DNA of 34,071 bases from Clostridiales bacterium (lineage in GTDB: Bacteria; Bacillota_A; Clostridia; Oscillospirales; Oscillospiraceae), in assembly GCA_014799485.1 (NCBI GenBank), contig JAAVHY010000050.1, forward strand, positions 1-34,071, written 5' to 3'. This document shows, piece by piece, positions 32,695 to 34,071 of this stretch. The translations under genes were made by a program, and so were the position numbers. How positions within the stretch are numbered: the stretch's first letter is position 1; every line of letters starts with the position of its first letter. Under the pieces are notes generated by a model. The model did no database searches and was not told where the DNA came from. It saw nothing but the letters and a program-made list of their open reading frames with translations.

Positions 32695-33627
32695 TCAGCC
32701 CCGGGGTTCCTGGGAGATCTCACTGGGGTCATAAGGGGTGGTCTGGTATACGTAATAGTTCAGCCAATTGGTATACAGCAGCTGGCCCGCGCTGCGCCAG
32801 TTGACCACAGGGGACAGGCTGGGGTTGTCGCCGGGGAAGTAGTGGGCGGGGACGCTGGGCTTCAGCCCCCGCTTCACATCCCGGAAATACTCCTGGGCCA
32901 GAGTGTCGTCATCGTACTCCGCGTGGGCGAAAATGAAGAAACGGCGGTTGTCTGTGCTCTTCACGCCGAATACCCCCGCCTCATGGGAGAGCGCCAGGAT
33001 CTCCAGCTCCGGCTTTTCCAGCAGCTGCTCCATGGTGATCTCAGTATAACGGGAATGCGGGGCGTAAAATTGGTCGTCAAACCCCCGGAACAGGGGGGAG
33101 CGCTTGCGGATGATGGTGTGCTGGTACACGCCGGACAGCTTTTGGGGCAGGGCGCGCTTTTCAATGCCGTAGTGGTGATACAGCCCGGCCTGGGCGCCCC
33201 AGCAGATATGGAAGGTGGAGTGGACGTGGCCGCGGGTCCAGTCCATGATCTCACACAGCTCGTCCCAATAGTCCACCTCTTCAAATTCCAGGTTCTCCAC
33301 CGGCGCGCCGGTGATGATCATGCCGTCGAACTGCTGGTCCCGCACCTGGTCAAAGGTGGTGTAAAAGGATTTCAAATGGTCGAGGTCGGTATTCTGGGGG
33401 GTGTGGCTCTTGGTTTGGAGCAGCTGGACGTTGACCTGGAGGGGGGTGTTGGACAGCTTGCGCAGCAGCTGGGTCTCGGTGACGATCTTGGTGGGCATCA
33501 GGTTGAGGATGAGCAGGTTCAGGGGGCGGATATCCTGATGCAGGGCACGGCGCTCCGTCATGACGAAGATGTTCTCACCCTCCAGCACGCCGGCGGCGGG
33601 AAGGGAGTCGGGGACGCGGATCGGCAT
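32695..33627 (-). CDS. metA: Homoserine O-acetyltransferase of the MetA family
   Basis: 310 residues; ATG 33625-33627 with AAGGAGGAC upstream. First step of methionine biosynthesis from homoserine. Catalytic Cys142 ([20 protein letters not shown]), plus SHEAGVFG with the His of the triad region. Residue 111 is Glu ([18 protein letters not shown]). In characterised MetA enzymes Glu at this site selects acetyl-CoA, while Gly (E. coli) selects succinyl-CoA. This one is therefore predicted to acetylate, despite the usual succinyltransferase annotation. Normal length. Confidence 0.95.
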   Translation of the reverse strand: MPIRVPDSLPAAGVLEGENIFVMTERRALHQDIRPLNLLILNLMPTKIVTETQLLRKLSNTPLQVNVQLLQTKSHTPQNTDLDHLKSFYTTFDQVRDQQFDGMIITGAPVENLEFEEVDYWDELCEIMDWTRGHVHSTFHICWGAQAGLYHHYGIEKRALPQKLSGVYQHTIIRKRSPLFRGFDDQFYAPHSRYTEITMEQLLEKPELEILALSHEAGVFGVKSTDNRRFFIFAHAEYDDDTLAQEYFRDVKRGLKPSVPAHYFPGDNPSLSPVVNWRSAGQLLYTNWLNYYVYQTTPYDPSEISQEPRG

Positions 33628-33719
33628 AAAGTGTCCTCCTTATGTTGGAGATATAATATATAGGTGTAATTAGGTTACCACAGGAGGGGCGCTTTCGCAA
33701 GGGGGAAAAGCGCCGCCTG
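33628..33719. promoter_or_regulatory. metA upstream region, probable promoter
   Basis: About 90 bases containing an AT-rich ATATAATATA (33650-33660) suitable as a -10 region. On the minus strand TGGTAA with a 16-base spacer to TATTAT, or TTGCGA-17-TAACCT, are candidate promoters. Neither is near consensus. No SAM riboswitch sequence signature is visible. Confidence 0.4.
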
Positions 33720-33873
33720 CGCCGGCTCGGCGCTTCTCTATTGTCACGCTTCGCCTGTTCGCGACGCGCGGCTTCCCTCCGCCTCGGGCAAAACCCGGCC
33801 CGCGCCGCGGCCCTGGGCGTTTGCCCTCGCTTCGGTCCATCCGCGCTGCTCACGCCGGCTCAGCGCTTCTCTA
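33720..33873 (-). repeat. GC-rich intergenic repeat block with 21-bp flanking direct repeats
   Basis: 33720-33740 and 33853-33873 match at 20 of 21 (CGCCGGCTC[G/A]GCGCTTCTCTA). Reading on the minus strand, 33740-33775 carries the dispersed repeat core GCGTCGCGAACAGGCG ending GACAAT, matching 2013-2055 and 15243-15285. The flanks in this orientation read TAGAGAAGCGC-GAGCCGGCG, also like the repeat start. No coding region. The repeat orientation is opposite to the promoters downstream. Confidence 0.75.
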
Positions 33874-33902
33874 AAAAAATCGAAAAAAGATGAAAAAGGT
33901 GC

Positions 33903-33931
33903 TTGACAAGATGGAAGAGATTTGCTAATAT
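33903..33931 (+). promoter_or_regulatory. Promoter P1 of an operon beyond the window
   Basis: TTGACA (33903-33908), 17-base spacer, TAATAT (33926-33931), with A-rich upstream sequence that could act as an UP element. Confidence 0.82.
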
Positions 33932-33983
33932 AATCGAGCGCCAAGGGAGAGGGCCCCGCGGAAGCGGGAGAGGCAAGCGGGAA

Positions 33984-34036
33984 TTTTCAAAAAGTTGAAA
34001 AAAGGGCTTGACAAACCTCCCGGGGCGTGGTAAGAT
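33984..34036 (+). promoter_or_regulatory. Promoter P2, probably of an rRNA or tRNA operon
   Basis: TTGACA (34008-34013), 17-base spacer, TAAGAT (34031-34036). An inverted repeat TTTTCAA-aaag-TTGAAAA lies just upstream (33984-34001). P1 and P2 share the preamble GAAAAA ... GCTTGACAA. Tandem strong promoters in this form, with a GC-rich leader, typically drive rrn operons; the operon itself is outside the window. Confidence 0.8.
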
Positions 34037-34071
34037 ATCGGAGTTCGCTGAACGGCGAGTGAGGCGGACGG

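Noticed and set aside
33628..33720. SAM riboswitch upstream of metA
   Set aside because: The space is only about 90 bases before the repeat block, and none of the conserved S-box sequence or the terminator stem is present.

Overview
The window comes from a high-GC, low-oxygen Firmicute. It is most like the Oscillospiraceae gut clostridia (Flavonifractor, Pseudoflavonifractor or Lawsonibacter-like). This rests on gene content (rubredoxin, FliB-type methylase, PadR/HAAS/DUF4097 module, threonine T-box, DacF, YfhO, MetA of the acetyl-CoA type), on Shine-Dalgarno-rich starts and on strong sigma-A promoters in a GC-rich genome. The genus is an inference.

Region 1 (1-390) is the 3' end of enolase and its terminator. 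Region 2 (457-13666) is a single plus-strand, tightly overlapping cluster for a contractile-tailed, PBSX-like phage particle. Its order is terminase small and large subunits, decoration protein, major capsid, portal, a protease-like protein, connector and stopper proteins, tail completion, sheath, tube, a frameshifted G/GT chaperone, a 203-aa acidic protein where the tape measure should be, a LysM protein, hub, spike, gp25, gpJ and XkdU, ending in a terminator. No integrase, repressor, replication, holin, endolysin or fibre gene is visible, and no recognisable tape measure. It looks like a decayed prophage, or a domesticated PBSX or gene-transfer-agent-like element, set between housekeeping genes.

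Region 3 (13694-20256) starts with an independently promoted, unidentified structured RNA. It continues with an MreB/Mbl actin, a PadR regulator with a palindromic operator plus its HAAS/DUF4097 membrane partner, a 65-aa protein, murC, a divergent DacF D,D-carboxypeptidase and a 54-aa rubredoxin with an unusual CxC motif.

Region 4 (20267-25671) has a sigma-A promoter and an approximately 130-nt multi-helix leader ahead of a glycosyltransferase/YfhO pair. It also holds a CNNM/CorC-type transporter, a small gene interrupted by an in-frame amber codon, and a divergent XRE regulator separated from it by a perfect 26-bp palindrome.

Region 5 (25674-33627) lies on the minus strand. It holds thrS (without a TGS domain) behind a threonine T-box, an XRE-membrane regulator/FliB/mtnA operon, and a metA/FAD-oxidoreductase pair. 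Region 6 (33628-34071) has an intergenic repeat and two tandem sigma-A promoters firing out of the window, as expected upstream of an rRNA or tRNA operon.

A GC-rich dispersed repeat recurs, mostly directly after stop codons, at about 2013, 11122 and 15243, with an inverted copy near 33740. A looser relative follows the sheath stop at 7749.
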